This document shows positions 28,723 through 39,159 of a DNA stretch of 64,000 bases, in pieces. The position numbers were made by a program, and so were the translations under genes. The stretch's first letter is position 1. Each line of letters begins with the position of its first letter. Source of the DNA: Tumebacillus algifaecis (GTDB taxonomy: Bacteria; Bacillota; Bacilli; Tumebacillales; Tumebacillaceae); the NCBI RefSeq assembly GCF_002243515.1, contig NZ_CP022657.1, positions 2,595,001-2,659,000 on the forward strand. Reading direction: 5' to 3'. The notes below the pieces were generated by a model. That model saw only the letters and a program-made list of their open reading frames with translations, was not told the origin of the DNA and searched no databases.

Positions 28723-29595
28723 CTACTTCATCCCGTCGCGAAACTCTGCCGCTTTGGAAAAAAAGTTCTCGATCTCAGGCCCTGCTTCCTGCTCTAGCAT
28801 CCCCAAAAAATGATGAATGCTCTGCTGCCAGCCCTGTAGCAGGTCGCGGATCACATCGCGGTTGCTGAGCACGATGTCCCGCCAGATCAAAGGGTTACCG
28901 CTTGCGATGCGGGTCACATCGCGAAATCCGCCCGCTGCGAGCCGGGCATAGAGCGCCCCGCTTTCCGATTCCAGCGACAACTTGGCCACCTGTTCAACCA
29001 GTTGCGCCGCGATGATGTGCGGCACATGGGAGATCGCCGCCACCACCTCATCATGCAGATTGGGGTCGAGCACCATCACCTGCGCCCCGATGCGTTCAAC
29101 TGCCCACTTCCATTTGGCAAACACGTCAGGATCGCTGTCCGCAAACGGAGTCAGCACATAGACGGACCCCTGAAACAAGCGCGAGGTCGCCGCTTCCACG
29201 CCAGAACGCTCCGATCCAGCCATCGGATGCCCGCCGATAAAAACAACGGAGGCAGGCAGCAAACGCCGCGCCTCCGCACAAATTTCCCGTTTGGTGGAGC
29301 CGACGTCGGTGATCAAGCAACCTGGACGAAGCGGCAGCTCGGCCAGAACTTCGAGCGTAGCAGCCATCTCGCGCACAGGTGTCGCCAGCACGATCAGGTC
29401 GGCATCTTGCACCGCGTCTTGCAGCGAATCTGCCACATGATCGACCACGGCGCGCGACAACGCCAGCTGACAGCTCTGCGGATTGAGTTCGACGGCGGTC
29501 AAATGTTTGACACAGTGGGATTGTTTCAGCGCCAAAGCGAGCGAACCGCCGATCAAGCCGCAACCGATCAACACCGCTTTTTCGAACATCGGCAT
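28723..29595 (-). CDS. tyrA: Prephenate dehydrogenase
   Basis: 290 residues. The NAD-binding motif GCGLIGGSLA sits at the N-terminus, and the GGHPMAGSERSG motif holds the catalytic His near residue 125. It oxidises prephenate to 4-hydroxyphenylpyruvate for tyrosine. The protein ends after the dehydrogenase core and lacks the C-terminal ACT domain found in the longer B. subtilis enzyme, so feedback control by tyrosine may differ. The gene follows trpA directly, with no hisC between. Confidence 0.94.
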   Translation of the reverse strand: MPMFEKAVLIGCGLIGGSLALALKQSHCVKHLTAVELNPQSCQLALSRAVVDHVADSLQDAVQDADLIVLATPVREMAATLEVLAELPLRPGCLITDVGSTKREICAEARRLLPASVVFIGGHPMAGSERSGVEAATSRLFQGSVYVLTPFADSDPDVFAKWKWAVERIGAQVMVLDPNLHDEVVAAISHVPHIIAAQLVEQVAKLSLESESGALYARLAAGGFRDVTRIASGNPLIWRDIVLSNRDVIRDLLQGWQQSIHHFLGMLEQEAGPEIENFFSKAAEFRDGMK

Positions 29596-29649
29596 CTCCT
29601 CCTTCGGGATGGGATTGAAGAATCGACAGGAATTGGGGGATTCCTGTAA

Positions 29650-30486
29650 TTATGCTTCTTGCTTGTTCGGATACAACGGCGCTTTCAGGGAAGCCGCAAA
29701 CTGAACAAGATCCTGCTTCGTCGCTTCAACAAGTGCCGCATCTCCAGCTTGAAGCGCATCGGCGATCGCAGCCGTTTTTTTCACGATAGCTGAGCCGACG
29801 ACAACACCGTCTGCAAACTGACCGATGATCGCCGCATGCTCCGGTTTGCCAACACCAAAGCCGACCGCTACGGGGAGTGCGGTATGCTTTTTCACGCTGG
29901 CAACATAGCTGGACAGGTCGGCATCCAAGTTTTCACGCACGCCTGTGACGCCCAGGGCGGCGACACAGTAGATGAAACCTTGGCCTTGCGCCACAATCTT
30001 TGCGATGCGCTCCTGCGAAGTCGGAGCGACGAGCGGGATCAGATCGACCCCCGTCGCCAAACCGGCAGCGAGCGCTTCCTCGCTTTCTTCCAGCGGCAGA
30101 TCGGGGATGATCACGCCGTTTGCCCCCACCTCTTTGGCGGTTTGGAAGAAGTCATGCACGCCCCACTGAAACACGGGGTTGGCATACGTAAAGAGCACGA
30201 GCGATGCTCGAACTTTCGGGCGTACGCGGCGCACCAGTTCAAACACGTCCGGCATCCGCGTGCCGCTGCTCAGCGAGCGCAAGGAACCTGCCTGAATCGT
30301 CGGGCCGTCTGCGAGCGGGTCGCTGTACGGAATGCCGATCTCGATGATGTCGGCACCGATTTTGTCCAATTCCACAATCACCTCTTCGGTGATCGCCAAG
30401 TTCGGGTCACCTGCGGTCAGAAATGGCATGAATGCTTTTTCACCCGTTTCCTGCAGTCGTCTAAACGTGTCAGCGATGCGAGTCAT
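29650..30486 (-). CDS. trpA: Tryptophan synthase alpha chain
   Basis: 278 residues. The TIM barrel shows FLTAGDP and the catalytic [15 protein letters not shown]. It cleaves indole-3-glycerol phosphate and channels indole to TrpB. It overlaps trpB by 4 bp. Confidence 0.97.
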   Translation of the reverse strand: MTRIADTFRRLQETGEKAFMPFLTAGDPNLAITEEVIVELDKIGADIIEIGIPYSDPLADGPTIQAGSLRSLSSGTRMPDVFELVRRVRPKVRASLVLFTYANPVFQWGVHDFFQTAKEVGANGVIIPDLPLEESEEALAAGLATGVDLIPLVAPTSQERIAKIVAQGQGFIYCVAALGVTGVRENLDADLSSYVASVKKHTALPVAVGFGVGKPEHAAIIGQFADGVVVGSAIVKKTAAIADALQAGDAALVEATKQDLVQFAASLKAPLYPNKQEA

Positions 30487-31682
30487 GCGTCGATCCCTCC
30501 CAACATCTCTGCGACTTGATGCACATCTTTGTCACCGCGCCCGGAAAGCGAGACGATGATCAAATGATCGGACGGAAGTTCTGGCGCCAGTTTGACCACC
30601 TGCGCGATCGCATGCGACGATTCGAGCGCTGGGATGATCCCTTCGACCCGGGAGAGCAGTTGGAACGCATCGAGCGCTTCTCCGTCGGTGATCGGCAGGT
30701 ACGTGGCGCGACCTGAGTCGGCGAGGTGCGCATGTTCCGGACCGATGCCGGGGTAGTCGAGACCTGCGGAGATCGAGTGGGCCGGCTGAATTTGTCCGTG
30801 TTCATCTTGAAGCAGATAGGTCAGCGAGCCGTGAATGATGCCGGAGCGACCTTTGGTGATCGTCGCAGCGTGGCGCTCGGTGTCCACACCTTCGCCTGCT
30901 GCCTCCACGCCGATTAAGCGCACGCCTTCGTCTTCGAGGAACGGATAGAAAATGCCCATCGCGTTCGAACCGCCGCCCACACAAGCGACGATCGTGTCGG
31001 GCAGACGCCCCTCCTCTTTCAAAATCTGCTCACGCGCCTCATCGCCGATGATGCGTTGAAAATCCCGCACCATCATCGGATACGGATGCGGGCCGACGAC
31101 CGAGCCGATGATGTAAAACGTATCTTCCACATGCTCTACCCAGTGCCGAATCGCTTCGTTGGTCGCGTCTTTCAACGTTTTCGTTCCCGATTTGGCCGGA
31201 ACGACTTCAGCGCCCATCAGCTTCATCCGAAACACGTTGAGCTTTTGACGCTCCATGTCCTCTTCGCCCATGAACACGGTGCACTCCAGACCGAGCAACG
31301 CCGAAACGGTCGCCGTCGCCACACCGTGCTGACCAGCCCCAGTTTCTGCGATAACGCGTTTTTTGCCGGTCACCTTCGCGAGCAGACCTTGCGCCAAACA
31401 GTTATTGATCTTGTGGGCGCCCGTATGGTTGAGGTCTTCACGCTTCAAGTAGATCTTCGCACCGCCAAGATGCTTCGTCAGATTTTCCGCATAGTACAGC
31501 GACGTCGGGCGTCCCGAGTATTTATGGAGATAGTAGCGGAGCTGCTGCTGAAACTCCGCGTCGTTTTTGTAGTGGTTGAAATCCTGCTCCAACTGCTCCA
31601 GCGCGTTCATCAGCGTCTCTGGTACGAATTTGCCGCCGAACTTGCCAAATCGTCCTCTGATGTCTGGGAAAATGGTGCTCAT
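30483..31682 (-). CDS. trpB: Tryptophan synthase beta chain
   Basis: 399 residues. The PLP lysine lies in HTGAHKINN (near residue 87), the catalytic Glu in AETGAGQHG, and GGGSNAMG binds the PLP phosphate. It joins indole to serine. It overlaps trpF by 4 bp. Confidence 0.97.
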   Translation of the reverse strand: MSTIFPDIRGRFGKFGGKFVPETLMNALEQLEQDFNHYKNDAEFQQQLRYYLHKYSGRPTSLYYAENLTKHLGGAKIYLKREDLNHTGAHKINNCLAQGLLAKVTGKKRVIAETGAGQHGVATATVSALLGLECTVFMGEEDMERQKLNVFRMKLMGAEVVPAKSGTKTLKDATNEAIRHWVEHVEDTFYIIGSVVGPHPYPMMVRDFQRIIGDEAREQILKEEGRLPDTIVACVGGGSNAMGIFYPFLEDEGVRLIGVEAAGEGVDTERHAATITKGRSGIIHGSLTYLLQDEHGQIQPAHSISAGLDYPGIGPEHAHLADSGRATYLPITDGEALDAFQLLSRVEGIIPALESSHAIAQVVKLAPELPSDHLIIVSLSGRGDKDVHQVAEMLGGIDA

Positions 31683-32302
31683 TGCTGCTCCCTCACTTTC
31701 GTCACGAATGCTGTGATTTTTTCCGGGTCTTTCAAGCCGACCTTCTCCACGCCGGAAGACACATCGACGCCATCGGGGCGGTAGGTGTTGACCAGTTCGC
31801 CGACGTTGTCTGCGTCCAGCCCTCCGGCGATAAACAGCTTGGTGTCTTTCAGGTAAGCGCGCAACCGCGGGATCTCAGACCAAGCAAAAGGTACTCCCGA
31901 GCCGCCCCGCGCATTGTCGAGTAGGACCGCGTCCGCAATTCCGGCAAAAGCGCCCACTTCTTCATCGCGCTGGTCACCGCGAACACCCCAAGCTTTCCAG
32001 ACCGCAAGACCCGTTTCACGTTTCACCCGTTCACAAAACTCCGGCGTCTCGTCCCCATGCAGTTGCAAAACGTGCAACCCTGCCGTTTCCGCGATCCTTT
32101 TAAGTTCGGTCGCGTCTACGTTGACGAAAACGCCGACGCGTTGCACCGTGTCGGGGAGATTTCCCCCCAGTTCTGCCGCCTCTTCCGCCGTCACCTGTCG
32201 CTTGCTCCTGGCAAACACGAATCCGACATACTCGACTGGCAGCGAGCCAACATGGTGAATCGTCTCATGCAGTCTCAGCCCGCAGACTTTGATCAACGTC
32301 AT
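31679..32302 (-). CDS. trpF: Phosphoribosylanthranilate isomerase
   Basis: 207 residues. The catalytic Cys is in KVCGL at the N-terminus and the general acid Asp in [10 protein letters not shown]. The phosphate-binding [10 protein letters not shown] completes the barrel. It overlaps trpC by 4 bp. Confidence 0.95.
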   Translation of the reverse strand: MTLIKVCGLRLHETIHHVGSLPVEYVGFVFARSKRQVTAEEAAELGGNLPDTVQRVGVFVNVDATELKRIAETAGLHVLQLHGDETPEFCERVKRETGLAVWKAWGVRGDQRDEEVGAFAGIADAVLLDNARGGSGVPFAWSEIPRLRAYLKDTKLFIAGGLDADNVGELVNTYRPDGVDVSSGVEKVGLKDPEKITAFVTKVREQQ

Positions 32303-33093
32303 GCCTGCGCCCCGCTGCGACCGAGCAACAGATCGATCGACGGCGCGATCAACCGATCACGCATCAGCGTTTCACCGACGAGGATCGCCCCAGCCCCGGC
32401 CGCTTTGACCTGCTTGACATCCTCAAATGTCACGATGCCGCTTTCGCTGACCAACAGAGTGCCTGCTGGCACCATTTCCGCCAAGCGGGCGGTCGTGCCG
32501 AGATCAACGGTAAAGTCGCGCAGATCGCGGTTGTTGACGCCAAGCAGCCCGGCACCAGCTTCCAGCGCTCGCTCCACCTCCGCCTCATCGTGCACTTCGG
32601 TCAGCACATCGAGGCCGAGCAAAGTGGCCAGTTCGAGGTATTCCTGCATTTGTGCGGTCGAGAGGATCGCCGCGATCAATAAAATGCAGTCAGCACCGAG
32701 CAGGCGGGATTCGTAAATCTGCTTTTCGTCGATGATGAAGTCTTTGCGCAGCAGTGGCAGATCGACCGCCGCCCGCACGTTGCGCAGATAGTCGGCATGG
32801 CCTTGGAAAAATTGCTCATCGGTCAGCACAGACAGACAGTTGGCACCCGATCGCGCATAGATTTCGGCGATGGTCACCGGGTCGAAGTCGGGCCGGATGA
32901 TCCCTTTGGAGGGCGATGCCTTTTTCACTTCCGCGATCAGGGCGATATACGCGTCGCTTTTGCGCAGGGCCTGCTCAAAACCGCGCGTCACCGGAAGTCC
33001 TGCAATCTCTTCTGTAACTCGCGAAAGGTCGAAGTTGCTGGCATACATCGCCACTTCTTCACGTTTGACAGCTACGATTTTGTCCAGGATCAT
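32299..33093 (-). CDS. trpC: Indole-3-glycerol phosphate synthase
   Basis: 264 residues. The active-site LIAEVKKASPSKG is near residue 53; LLRKDFI and GVNNRDL follow. It closes the indole ring. It begins immediately after the trpD stop. Confidence 0.97.
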   Translation of the reverse strand: MILDKIVAVKREEVAMYASNFDLSRVTEEIAGLPVTRGFEQALRKSDAYIALIAEVKKASPSKGIIRPDFDPVTIAEIYARSGANCLSVLTDEQFFQGHADYLRNVRAAVDLPLLRKDFIIDEKQIYESRLLGADCILLIAAILSTAQMQEYLELATLLGLDVLTEVHDEAEVERALEAGAGLLGVNNRDLRDFTVDLGTTARLAEMVPAGTLLVSESGIVTFEDVKQVKAAGAGAILVGETLMRDRLIAPSIDLLLGRSGAQA

Positions 33094-34131
33094 TTAAGCC
33101 AGCTCCTTTTCCCGTACCATGCTTTGCGAGACGTTGACCAATTGCTGCAATAGTTCCTTCGCCCGGCCCGAGTCGATCGCCGCCTGCGCCAGTTGCACGC
33201 CTTCACCGATCGAAGTTGCCTGACCTGCGACATATAAGGTTGCCGCCGCATTCAGCACGACGATGTCGCGGGCCCCACCTTGTTTGCCGTCGAGAATCTG
33301 GATCAGAATCTCCGCATTCTCTTGTGCCTCCCCACCGCGAATGGCCTCGATGGGGTGCCGCTTTAGCCCAACTTCTTCTGGAGTGAACGTGAATACGCGC
33401 TCTACCTTGCCGCCGCGCACTTCCGCGATTTTCGTGGCATCGGTGACGGTGATCTCATCGAGACCGTCAGCACCGTGGACAACCAGCGCATGCTCAGTGC
33501 CCAATTCGGCCAGCGCATAGGCCATTTTCTCAACGAGGTCCGCGCCGAACGTGCCGATCACCTGCCGCTTCGTACCAGCTGGGTTGGTCAGCGGACCGAG
33601 CACGTTGAAAACGGTTCGAAACCCCAGTTCGCGGCGCGGCCCGATCGCATGTTTCATCGCCGGGTGATAGAGTTGGGCGAACAGGAAGGTCAGCCCGACT
33701 TGTTCCAGACAGTGGGCCGCCTGCGCCGGGGTCAGGTCGATATTTACCCCCAACGCTTGCAACACATCTGCGCTGCCCGAACGGGACGACACCGAACGGT
33801 TGCCATGTTTGGCGATCTTAACGCCAGCTGCAGCTGCCACAAAGGAGGCCGTGGTGGAGATGTTGAACGTGTCCGCTCCGTCTCCCCCCGTCCCGCACGT
33901 ATCGACCAGCCCGCTCAGACTCGACTCAACTGGGGTGACGAACGAACGCATCGCCTTTGCAAACCCGGTGATCTCTTCCACCGTCTCACCGCGCATCCGC
34001 AGCGCGGTGAGCAACGCTGCGATCTGCGACCCGGTCGCTTCTCCCGCCATGATCTGCTCCATCGTCTGCTCTGCCAATTCTCGGGTCAGCATTTCACCGC
34101 TGATCACCGCTTGAAGTGCACGTTTGATCAT
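33094..34131 (-). CDS. trpD: Anthranilate phosphoribosyltransferase
   Basis: 345 residues. The PRPP-binding DTCGTGGDG lies near residue 80, with KHGNRSVSS and GPRRELGFRTVFN after it. It transfers ribose phosphate to anthranilate. It is the first gene of the trp block: trpE, which normally precedes it, is missing here. Its ribosome binding site is buried in seven GAG/TAG triplets, and a terminator with a second, regular triplet array lies upstream, so control by TRAP is likely at two levels. Confidence 0.97.
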   Translation of the reverse strand: MIKRALQAVISGEMLTRELAEQTMEQIMAGEATGSQIAALLTALRMRGETVEEITGFAKAMRSFVTPVESSLSGLVDTCGTGGDGADTFNISTTASFVAAAAGVKIAKHGNRSVSSRSGSADVLQALGVNIDLTPAQAAHCLEQVGLTFLFAQLYHPAMKHAIGPRRELGFRTVFNVLGPLTNPAGTKRQVIGTFGADLVEKMAYALAELGTEHALVVHGADGLDEITVTDATKIAEVRGGKVERVFTFTPEEVGLKRHPIEAIRGGEAQENAEILIQILDGKQGGARDIVVLNAAATLYVAGQATSIGEGVQLAQAAIDSGRAKELLQQLVNVSQSMVREKELA

Positions 34132-34167
34132 CTACGCTCGCTCCTCTCAACTGTCTCTTCTCTGCTC
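34132..34167 (-). promoter_or_regulatory. Putative TRAP site overlapping the trpD ribosome binding site
   Basis: Seven GAG/TAG triplets occur in 36 bases directly before the trpD ATG, with gaps of 1, 2 or 6 bases. The Shine-Dalgarno GAGAGGAG is part of the array. Bound TRAP would hide it. Confidence 0.65.
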
Positions 34168-34176
34168 GAAAAATTC

Positions 34177-34205
34177 AAAAAGGCCAGAGCAAAGACGCTC
34201 TGACC
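34177..34205 (-). terminator. trp leader terminator (attenuator)
   Basis: A GGTCAGAGC/GCTCTGGCC stem with a six-base loop is followed by five T residues, about 45 bp before trpD. CAGAGC in the upstream triplet array could pair with the GCTCTG of the 3' arm and prevent the hairpin, giving an antiterminator. Confidence 0.8.
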
Positions 34206-34259
34206 GTAAAGGACAAGAAAGAAGTACGTAGATAGATAGACCTATCCCGTAAATATAAA

Positions 34260-34302
34260 CTCTTCTCGTCTCGGCTCGTCTGTGCTACTCTCATCTCTGC
34301 TC
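34260..34302 (-). promoter_or_regulatory. Putative TRAP-binding leader site of the trp operon
   Basis: Nine NAG triplets recur at an exact 5-base period (positions 34300, 34295, 34290, 34285, 34280, 34275, 34270, 34265 and 34260). Seven are GAG, one TAG and one CAG. This is the spacing that fits the subunits of the TRAP ring. The array ends 55 bases before the leader terminator. Confidence 0.82.
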
Positions 34303-34388
34303 TGTTCAAACATGTCTCAGTTCAAAACACACCTACTACAACCTAAAAAACATACAACTCTACTCTGGCTCTAACTTAACTAATTAAT

Positions 34389-34417
34389 ATGATACTCGGC
34401 CTGCTGAGGGCCGTCAA
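34389..34417 (-). promoter_or_regulatory. Internal promoter of the trp block
   Basis: The -35 TTGACG (34412-34417) overlaps the aroH stop codon and the -10 TATCAT (34389-34394) follows after 17 bp. It gives a leader of about 250 nt ahead of trpD. Confidence 0.75.
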
Positions 34418-34791
34418 CCCTTTTGTTTCAAATCGGGTCGCAGCCCTTCCGCTTCCCGGAGGTAGATGTGACGAATCTCCTCCTGTGTCTTGACTGTGTT
34501 CACATGCAATAACAGACGAATGCACTTCGGCAGCGAGCCTGGCACCGGCACTTCCAATGCACACATCAGCGGAATGATGTCCCAGCCATCCATCGCACGG
34601 ACCGCTTGGGCCGGAAACGTGGCATCGAGATCGGGAGTCACCGTAATGAAGCAGGACGCAATCTGCTCCGGTGTGATCAGATTTTCCTCCATGATCGTAA
34701 GCAGCAGTTCCCGGGTCGCTTGATGTATGCTTTCTGTCTCGTTGTGTTCGACCGTGATCGCCCCGCGAATCCCACGTACGATCATTTCCAT
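34414..34791 (-). CDS. aroH: Chorismate mutase, AroH type
   Basis: 125 residues, the length of the small trimeric AroH class. Active-site residues are visible in RGIRGA (Arg), CALEV (Glu), IRLLLH (Arg) and HIYLREA (Tyr). It converts chorismate to prephenate, the branch toward Phe and Tyr. It lies 3 bp after aroB. Confidence 0.95.
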   Translation of the reverse strand: MEMIVRGIRGAITVEHNETESIHQATRELLLTIMEENLITPEQIASCFITVTPDLDATFPAQAVRAMDGWDIIPLMCALEVPVPGSLPKCIRLLLHVNTVKTQEEIRHIYLREAEGLRPDLKQKG

Positions 34792-34794
34792 GTC

Positions 34795-35892
34795 TTAGCG
34801 CTCCCTTCGGCTGGCAATCACTTCACGCACCCGCTCCGGCGGCACATCTTTGACGATCTCCACTTCGCCAATGCGGCACAGGAGCACAAAGGTCAGCGTA
34901 CCACCGGATGCTTTTTTGTCCTTTTGCATCGATTTGATCAACTCTTCGGTGTTGATGTGCGCGGGAATCCTCGTCGGCAATCCGGCCCGTTCCACCATCG
35001 CTTCCACTTCGGCCGCCGCCGTTGGCGCACAATAGCCCAAGTTTACCGACAGTTCCGCCGCTGCCACCATGCCGATCGCAACCGCTTCACCGTGACGAAA
35101 ATGCCCCGAACCGGCCAGCGTCTCGACCGCGTGACCGAGCGTGTGCCCAAAATTCAGGATCGCGCGCAGCCCGCGTTCCTGCTCATCGGCCGACACGACC
35201 CCCGCTTTGATCCGGCATGAGCGAGCTAGCAACTCTCCCATCGCCACCGGATCATTTTGCAAAATGGAAGGTGTCTGCTCCGTCATCCACGCAAACAGCT
35301 CGGCATCGAGAATGATCCCATGCTTGATCGCTTCGGCAAACCCGGAACGCAGTTCGCCGATCGGCAACGTTTGCAGTGCGGCGATGTCGTAGATCACCGC
35401 CAACGGCTGATGAAACGCCCCGATGATATTTTTCGCTCCAGACAGGTTGACGGCGACCTTGCCGCCGACCGCGCTGTCGTGAGCGAGCAGCGTGGTCGGC
35501 AGCTGTACAAACGAGATACCGCGCATATACGCCGCCGCAACAAATCCGGCAAAGTCACCGACCACACCGCCACCGAGCGCCAGCACGACCGAGTGGCGAT
35601 CAAGACCTGCTTCGTACGCAAATTCAAACGCCTGCTCCGCAAGCTCCAGCCGTTTGGAGGCTTCACCTGCCGGAATCACAAAGACCTCCGCCCGATAACC
35701 CGCCGCTTGCAACGAAGCGAGAACGGGCGACAAGTGGCCTGCCGCCTGCACATTCGTATCGGTGATGATCAGATGCCGAGACGATGCTTTGACGTTCAAT
35801 TCTTGCAAAAATTGCCCGATCTGCGCCAACAAGCCCGTACCGATGACGATGTCATATTGACTATGTCCAGTATCAACCCGTTCCCGTATCAT
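34795..35892 (-). CDS. aroB: 3-dehydroquinate synthase
   Basis: 365 residues. [14 protein letters not shown] binds NAD; the metal ligands lie in [11 protein letters not shown] (Glu) and NFGHTLGHA plus [13 protein letters not shown] (His). It makes the first ring compound of the shikimate pathway from DAHP. The start overlaps the aroC stop by 4 bp. Confidence 0.96.
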   Translation of the reverse strand: MIRERVDTGHSQYDIVIGTGLLAQIGQFLQELNVKASSRHLIITDTNVQAAGHLSPVLASLQAAGYRAEVFVIPAGEASKRLELAEQAFEFAYEAGLDRHSVVLALGGGVVGDFAGFVAAAYMRGISFVQLPTTLLAHDSAVGGKVAVNLSGAKNIIGAFHQPLAVIYDIAALQTLPIGELRSGFAEAIKHGIILDAELFAWMTEQTPSILQNDPVAMGELLARSCRIKAGVVSADEQERGLRAILNFGHTLGHAVETLAGSGHFRHGEAVAIGMVAAAELSVNLGYCAPTAAAEVEAMVERAGLPTRIPAHINTEELIKSMQKDKKASGGTLTFVLLCRIGEVEIVKDVPPERVREVIASRRER

Positions 35893-37046
35893 CGCGCACC
35901 GATCATGTCAATATAGCTTTTATAGTTGCGCTCTATCTCTTCGATCGAGTCACCGCCGAATTTTTCCAAAAAGGCTTGTCCTAACACCCACGCGACCATC
36001 GCTTCCCCGACGACCGCTGCAGCCGGAACCGCACAGACGTCCGAGCGCTCAATCGTCGCCCGGTATGGCTCTTTCGTGCGCATGTCGACCGACTCCAACG
36101 GCTTATACAAGGTCGGGATCGGCTTCATCGCCGCCCGAACGATCACCGGCTGTCCGTTGGTGACGCCACCTTCCAGCCCGCCTGCGTTGTTTGTGCGGCG
36201 ATAATACTCGCCTTTGCTGTGGCCGATCTCATCGTGAACTTTCGAACCTGGCGTGCGCGCCGCTTCGAAGCCGATGCCGATCTCCACACCTTTGATCGCC
36301 TGAATGCTCATCAGCGCTTGAGCCAAACGACCATCCAATTTGCGGTCTGGATGCGCATAGGAGCCAAGGCCGATCGGCAAGCCCGTGACGATGATTTCAA
36401 AAATCCCGCCCAGCGTATCGCCTGCCGCCTTCGCCGCATCGATCTCTTCGATGATTTTCTTTTCCGCTTCCGGATCGGCCACCCGCACTTCCGAACTTTC
36501 GGCGCGCTCGGCGATCTCCGGAATCGTCCCTTCCAGTCGATCCACCCGCACCGGACCCAGTTCGACCACATGGCCGTACACTTCGATCCCGAAATGGCGC
36601 AGCAACAAGCGGGCTGTAGAACCGACTGCCACCATCGTCGCTGTGTTGCGGGCACTGGCCCGCTCCAAGACGTTGCGGATGTCCTCTTGATTGTATTTTA
36701 AGGCGCCTGCGAGGTCAGCATGACCTGGGCGCGGCTTTGTAATCTCAACGACACTATCTGGCGCTTCACCTGTGATCGCCATTTTCTCCGACCAATTGCG
36801 CCAGTCTTTATTCTGGATCATCAAGGCGACAGGCGTACCCATCGTCTTGCCAAATCGCACTCCGCTCATAATCTCTACTCGATCTGACTCGATTTTCATC
36901 CGGCCCCCGCGTCCATATCCTTGCTGGCGGCGCCACAACTGATGATTGATAAAATCAAGATCAAGTGGCAGATTGCCCGGCAGTCCCTCGATGATCGCCG
37001 TAAGTGCGGGCCCATGCGACTCCCCGGCCGTCAGATACCTCAACAT
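35889..37046 (-). CDS. aroC: Chorismate synthase
   Basis: 385 residues from the ATG at 37046, nine bases after GAGGAG; a TTG two codons earlier is too close to that site. [10 protein letters not shown] and GYGRGGRM bind EPSP and FMN, and [10 protein letters not shown] is present. It is the first gene of the supraoperon and equals aroF in B. subtilis naming. GAG/TAG triplets surround its ribosome binding site. Confidence 0.96.
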   Translation of the reverse strand: MLRYLTAGESHGPALTAIIEGLPGNLPLDLDFINHQLWRRQQGYGRGGRMKIESDRVEIMSGVRFGKTMGTPVALMIQNKDWRNWSEKMAITGEAPDSVVEITKPRPGHADLAGALKYNQEDIRNVLERASARNTATMVAVGSTARLLLRHFGIEVYGHVVELGPVRVDRLEGTIPEIAERAESSEVRVADPEAEKKIIEEIDAAKAAGDTLGGIFEIIVTGLPIGLGSYAHPDRKLDGRLAQALMSIQAIKGVEIGIGFEAARTPGSKVHDEIGHSKGEYYRRTNNAGGLEGGVTNGQPVIVRAAMKPIPTLYKPLESVDMRTKEPYRATIERSDVCAVPAAAVVGEAMVAWVLGQAFLEKFGGDSIEEIERNYKSYIDMIGAR

Positions 37047-37125
37047 ACTCAAAAACTCCTCTCTATTCTCAACTAGTATGCGCGAGAAGGCAGATGTGCG
37101 CAGATAAACTACATTATACCAAGAG

Positions 37126-37154
37126 AAAACGCCCTTGCACAGTGCAAGGGCGCT
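37126..37154 (-). terminator. Terminator of the M42 peptidase operon
   Basis: A GCCCTTGCAC/GTGCAAGGGC hairpin followed by a T-rich tail on the minus strand. It overlaps the end of the last peptidase gene. Confidence 0.8.
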
Positions 37155-37159
37155 TTCGT

Positions 37160-38137
37160 TTACATCGAATAAGCCTGCAAAACGCGGACTGCCAGCTCCA
37201 CAGTCGCTTCCACATCGCGCAGATCGACCGTCTCCGCTCCGTTTTCCACAGACACAGGAATGGACAGTGCGCCAGTCGGAATCCCATCTTCGGTCAGCAA
37301 GAGCGCTCCCGTATCGGATGTGCCTTCCGCGCTGACTTCCAACTGGTACGCGATGCCTGCCGCTTCCGCCTGCTCGATCAAAAAATGCTTGATCCGCGGC
37401 GGGACGATCGCTTGTCGGTCTACCACTTTGATCGCCGTGCCCGCTCCGACTTCCACCACCGAAGTCTGCTCGATGTTCACACCATCGAGCACCAGAGCGA
37501 AATCGGGCTTCAGCGCATAGCCTGCCGTCTTGACCCCGCGGGAGCCGACACCGTGCTGTACGGAGAAGACGACCGAGATGTCATGATGCGGCGTGCCCAA
37601 GCGTTTCAACACTTCAAGCGCAGCCGCACAACCCGCGCGATTGTCGAGCGCCTTGCCGACCAATCGATTTGGCGCCAACTCCAAAGCCTGTTGCAACGGC
37701 ACGCAAGAATCGCCTACCTGCACCCGTTCTAACGCCAGTTCCTTCGTCGAGACGCCAAGATCGATGAACAGCGCGAGTGCGGTGACTTCTTTGCCTTCCT
37801 TCGCATCGGAGCCGACCGTTCCCACCGTGCCGTTTTGGAACACGACGCGCTTGTCGATCAGCGACTGCGGATCGATCGCACCGATGCCTCCAACGCGCAC
37901 CCGTCCACCTTCTTCCACATGGATCGCCATCAACCCCGCTTCATCCATATGGGCGACCAGCGCCAGATGTTTTTTGTCGGCACCGTTGCCCTTTTTCGTG
38001 ACGATCAGGTTGCCGACCACATCTTCGCGAACTTCGTCCGCATAGGAAGAAACTGCTTCCTTGAGCAGCGCGCGCACGATTTCTTCCTGCCCCGACGGGC
38101 CGCACGCTTCAGCCAGAGCAATGATCATCTCTTTCAT
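37160..38137 (-). CDS. M42-family protein lacking key catalytic residues (probable pseudoenzyme)
   Basis: 325 residues with the M42 fold: AHMDE at 62-66 and the bridging Asp in KALDNRAG at 165. However, the catalytic Glu-Glu pair, present as VQEEIG and VQEERG in its two neighbours, is replaced by VQHGVG (195-196). The C-terminal metal-binding His of the IHAP/MHTS motif is also absent ([11 protein letters not shown]). It is therefore unlikely to act as a peptidase by itself. Since M42 enzymes form dodecameric shells, it may be a structural or regulatory partner. It overlaps the preceding paralog by 4 bp. Confidence 0.8.
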   Translation of the reverse strand: MKEMIIALAEACGPSGQEEIVRALLKEAVSSYADEVREDVVGNLIVTKKGNGADKKHLALVAHMDEAGLMAIHVEEGGRVRVGGIGAIDPQSLIDKRVVFQNGTVGTVGSDAKEGKEVTALALFIDLGVSTKELALERVQVGDSCVPLQQALELAPNRLVGKALDNRAGCAAALEVLKRLGTPHHDISVVFSVQHGVGSRGVKTAGYALKPDFALVLDGVNIEQTSVVEVGAGTAIKVVDRQAIVPPRIKHFLIEQAEAAGIAYQLEVSAEGTSDTGALLLTEDGIPTGALSIPVSVENGAETVDLRDVEATVELAVRVLQAYSM

Positions 38138-39159
38138 GACTGAAATCCTCCTTGTTCCACACGGCGGAGAAACTGTTCCACCAGTTGAATGGTCTGCTCA
38201 TAATCGTCCAGCGAAATCAGCTGCGACGGTGCATGGATGTAACGGGTGGGTACGGAGATGACGCCCGACAGAATGCCTTCCTTGGTCAGGTGAATCCGCC
38301 CGGCATCGTTACCGCCCGCCACCGTCTTGCGAATCTGGTAGGGAATGTCGGCACCTTCAGCTACTTCAATCATCTCTTTTAAAAACTTGCGGCTGTGCAC
38401 CGAGCTGCCGTCCATGATCGACAGCGCCGGACCACCACCGCAGATCGTCGCCTGTCCGTGTTCCACCGTGTCCGGCACGTCCGAAGCGAGCGTCCCTTCC
38501 AGCACCAGCGCCAGGTCAGGGTTGATGCGGTAGGCGGCTGGACCTGCACCGCGCAGACCGATCTCTTCCTGCACCGTAAACGCATACACGACCGGGATGT
38601 CAAATTTCTTCTTGATCGTCTCGACCATCACGGCACAGCCGACGCGGTCATCGAACGATTTCGATTTGGCACGGCGGTGACCGATCTCTTCATAAGTCGT
38701 CGCAAAAACGGCCACATCGCCCGGCTTCACATGCTGCAACGCTTCCTCGCGGGTCGTCGCCCCGATGTCGATGCGAAGCTGGTCCAACCCGACCGGATTT
38801 TTGCGCTCACCGCTCGATTGATGATGCGGCGGCTTGGAGCCGATTACACCGTGAATTTTCTTTTCGCCGATCAGTACCGGCTTGGACAGTAGCACGCGAT
38901 CATCAATCCCGCCGAGATGGCGGAACTTGATCAAGCCGTTTGCTTCCACTTGCGTGATGAACAAGCTCACCTCGTCCATATGCGCACACAGCATCACTTT
39001 CGGACCTGGACGAGTGCCGTCCACTTCGGCAAACAGGTTGCCCATCGCGTCTGTGTAGACGCGGTCTGCATAGTCTTTGACCTCTTCGTAGATCACTTGC
39101 CGAATCTCATCTTCGTACCCGGACGGGCCCATCGCTTCGGTCAGTCTTTTAAGTAGCAA
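38134..39159 (-). CDS. M42-family aminopeptidase
   Basis: 341 residues. All expected metal and catalytic residues are visible: CAHMDE near residue 60, the Asp of SFDDRVGC, the VQEEIGLRG pair and His in RYIHAPSQ. M42 enzymes are dimetal aminopeptidases or endoglucanase-like peptidases that form tetrahedral dodecamers and digest short peptides. The start is TTG, six bases after GGAGGG, inside the end of the upstream paralog. Confidence 0.88.
   Translation of the reverse strand: MLLKRLTEAMGPSGYEDEIRQVIYEEVKDYADRVYTDAMGNLFAEVDGTRPGPKVMLCAHMDEVSLFITQVEANGLIKFRHLGGIDDRVLLSKPVLIGEKKIHGVIGSKPPHHQSSGERKNPVGLDQLRIDIGATTREEALQHVKPGDVAVFATTYEEIGHRRAKSKSFDDRVGCAVMVETIKKKFDIPVVYAFTVQEEIGLRGAGPAAYRINPDLALVLEGTLASDVPDTVEHGQATICGGGPALSIMDGSSVHSRKFLKEMIEVAEGADIPYQIRKTVAGGNDAGRIHLTKEGILSGVISVPTRYIHAPSQLISLDDYEQTIQLVEQFLRRVEQGGFQS

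Noticed and set aside
34140..34390. A T-box riboswitch for the trp leader
   Set aside because: No AGGGUGGNACCGCG antiterminator element was found; the regular GAG/TAG triplets fit TRAP instead.
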